Source: an uncultured Solirubrobacteraceae bacterium | Lineage (GTDB): Bacteria > Actinomycetota > Thermoleophilia > Solirubrobacterales > Solirubrobacteraceae | Length of the DNA: 33,560 nucleotides | Direction of reading: 5' to 3' | NCBI GenBank assembly: GCA_902806205.1 | Contig: CADCVR010000028.1 | Location: 1 to 33,560, forward strand | In this document: one piece after another, positions 32,754-33,560 of the stretch | Layout: each line of letters starts with the position of its first letter | How positions within the stretch are numbered: the stretch's first letter is position 1 | Program-made: the position numbers and the translations under genes | Notes under the pieces: generated by a model | Databases searched by the model: none | What the model was told of the DNA's origin: nothing | The model's input: the letters and a program-made list of their open reading frames with translations, nothing else

Positions 32754-32769
32754 CTAGCGAAGGAGCCCC

Positions 32770-33560
32770 ATGGAGTTCGAGAACACGTTCCTGGTGCAGG
32801 CCCCGGTCGAGGAGGTCTGGAGGCTGCTGCTCGACGTCGAGCGGATCGCCCCGTGCATGCCGGGTGCGCAGATCCTCGAGCAGACCGCCGAGGACGCCTA
32901 CAAGATCGCGGTCAAGGTCAAGATCGGCCCGATGACCCTGAACTACAAGGGGGACATCGAGATCGTCGAGAAGGACGGGGAGGCACACCGGGCGACGATG
33001 CAGGCCAGGGCGAAGGAGGCGCGCGGGCAGGGAACGGCGAGCGCGGAGATCGTGATGTCGCTCAGCGAGGAGCCTGGGGGGACGCAGGCCTCGATCGTCA
33101 CCAGCATGAAGATGAGCGGTAAGGCGGCCGCGATGGGCCAGGGCGTCATCAAGGACGTGGCGGGCGCGCTCACCGCCACGTTCGCCCACAACGTCGCGGG
33201 CTTGATGGACGCGGGGGGCGCCCCGGCCGATCAGCTCGACGCCGCGCCCGTCGGCGAAGTGACAGATGCGCCGTCGAGCCTTCCGGCCGGCGCGGAGGCG
33301 GCTGCCCTGGACGACCCGGCGCGATCGCAGGGGAACGCGATCCCGCCGACGGAAGCGCCGGTGGCCCAGGAGGCTGGCGCCTCGCCGCCGCCGGAGCCGT
33401 CGTTTCCGCCGGAGCCGTCGTTTCCGCCGGAGCCGTCGTTTCCGCCGGAGGCGTCGTTTCCGCCGGAGGCGTCGTTTCCGCCGGAGGCGTCGTTTCCGCC
33501 GGAGGCGTCGTTTCCGCCGGAGGCGTCGTTTCCGCCGGAGGCGTCGTTTCCGCCGGAGGC
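32770..33560 (+). CDS. coxG: CoxG, SRPBCC-family CO dehydrogenase partner, 3' end outside window
   Basis: At least 263 residues; the gene runs off the window. Residues 1-150 are a CoxG/SRPBCC lipid-binding-type domain (FENTFLVQAPVEEVWRLLLD, CMPGAQ, KVKIGPMTLNYKGDIEIVE, SMKMSGKAAAMGQGVIKDVAG). CoxG proteins tie CO dehydrogenase to the membrane and are implicated in delivering its electrons to quinone. Residues 150-205 are a Pro/Ala/Glu-rich linker. From about residue 207 an 18-nt tandem repeat encodes a hexapeptide PPE[PA]SF, continuing past the end. A membrane-binding C-terminal helix, common in long CoxG forms, would lie beyond. A strong AAGGAG five bases before the ATG shows independent translation after the repeat-filled gap. 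Confidence 0.92.
   Translation, partial: MEFENTFLVQAPVEEVWRLLLDVERIAPCMPGAQILEQTAEDAYKIAVKVKIGPMTLNYKGDIEIVEKDGEAHRATMQARAKEARGQGTASAEIVMSLSEEPGGTQASIVTSMKMSGKAAAMGQGVIKDVAGALTATFAHNVAGLMDAGGAPADQLDAAPVGEVTDAPSSLPAGAEAAALDDPARSQGNAIPPTEAPVAQEAGASPPPEPSFPPEPSFPPEPSFPPEASFPPEASFPPEASFPPEASFPPEASFPPEASFPPE
33388..33560 (+). repeat. 18-bp tandem repeat in coxG (PPEPSF x3, then PPEASF)
   Basis: Nine complete 18-nt units (33388-33549) plus a partial tenth, cut by the window end. Units 1-3 have CCG (Pro) at codon 4 and units 4 onward have GCG (Ala); otherwise the visible units are identical at the nucleotide level. This near-identity points to recent expansion by slippage or unequal exchange. Copy number is likely variable between strains and prone to assembly error. 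Confidence 0.95.

Noticed and set aside
32596-32757. A 53-residue small protein coupled to coxE by ATGA, with a C-terminus resembling the frame at 1-126 (STRTA...RRD-LVE)
   Set aside because: The shared residues come from homologous fold-back DNA repeats. In the best-matching 31 bases none of the five differences falls at a third codon position, and the frame ends in the terminal repeat.
33388-33560. CRISPR or VNTR spacer array
   Set aside because: The units are contiguous 18-mers without spacers and stay in the coxG reading frame, so this is a coding tandem repeat.

Overview
The window is about 33.6 kb of very GC-rich bacterial chromosome. Several things point to a high-GC actinobacterium, plausibly Thermoleophilia/Solirubrobacterales (the lineage is inference): a complete F420 biosynthesis set with a fused FbiC, GTG starts, TANNNT -10 boxes placed 7-8 nt before start codons as in leaderless mRNAs, and a form I CO dehydrogenase operon. 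There is no CRISPR array, rRNA operon, transposase or prophage.

Layout. 1-122 is the right-hand part of a fold-back intergenic repeat. 198-3273 holds a small hypothetical gene, a DnaQ-type exonuclease fused to a GIY-YIG/UvrC-like nuclease, and a YgfZ-family folate-binding protein. 3356-7216 is a four-gene Mn/Zn-type ABC importer (lipoprotein, ATPase, permease with a C-terminal winged helix, second permease). 7247-9707 holds a conserved unknown, a receiver-like protein, an orphan NMT1/THI5-like lipoprotein and a DoxX protein. 9818-12516 is fbiC coupled to a greA-like gene. 12520-15241 is a secreted ExeM/NucH-type nuclease with one frameshift. 15370-18369 is the F420 operon fno-cofD-cofC-cofE on the minus strand, sharing a 26-bp symmetric promoter with a divergent acetoacetyl-CoA synthetase gene. 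20385-20716 is a repeat-filled gap. 20717-23223 holds an RDD membrane protein with a coupled 34-residue leader gene, an internally deleted amidase coupled to an inositol monophosphatase, and a PPOX-class (F420-type) oxidoreductase. 23628-24598 holds tRNA-Leu(CAA), a small membrane protein, tRNA-Leu(UAG) and tRNA-Trp(CCA). 25300 to the window end is coxM-S-L, xdhC-like, mobA-like, coxD, coxE, coxG, with coxG cut by the window edge.

How it works together. FbiC makes the deazaflavin Fo. CofC and CofD add the phospho-acid side chain, CofE adds glutamates, Fno reduces F420 with NADPH, and the PPOX protein is a candidate F420H2 user. CoxMSL is the molybdenum-flavin-FeS CO dehydrogenase; the AYRCSFR loop in CoxL marks the form I CO-oxidising type. 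XdhC-like, MobA-like, CoxD and CoxE proteins mature the Mo-cofactor site, and CoxG is the membrane/quinone-side partner.

The most unusual signal is a family of 130-165-nt imperfect fold-back repeats (1-122, 20555-20718, 32620-32753, with a related fragment at 24614-24671). One copy supplies the stop codon of a gene, and another sits inside the cox operon just before coxG. A second repeat type, a 45-nt near-perfect stem-loop, occurs at 15299-15343 and 20404-20448.
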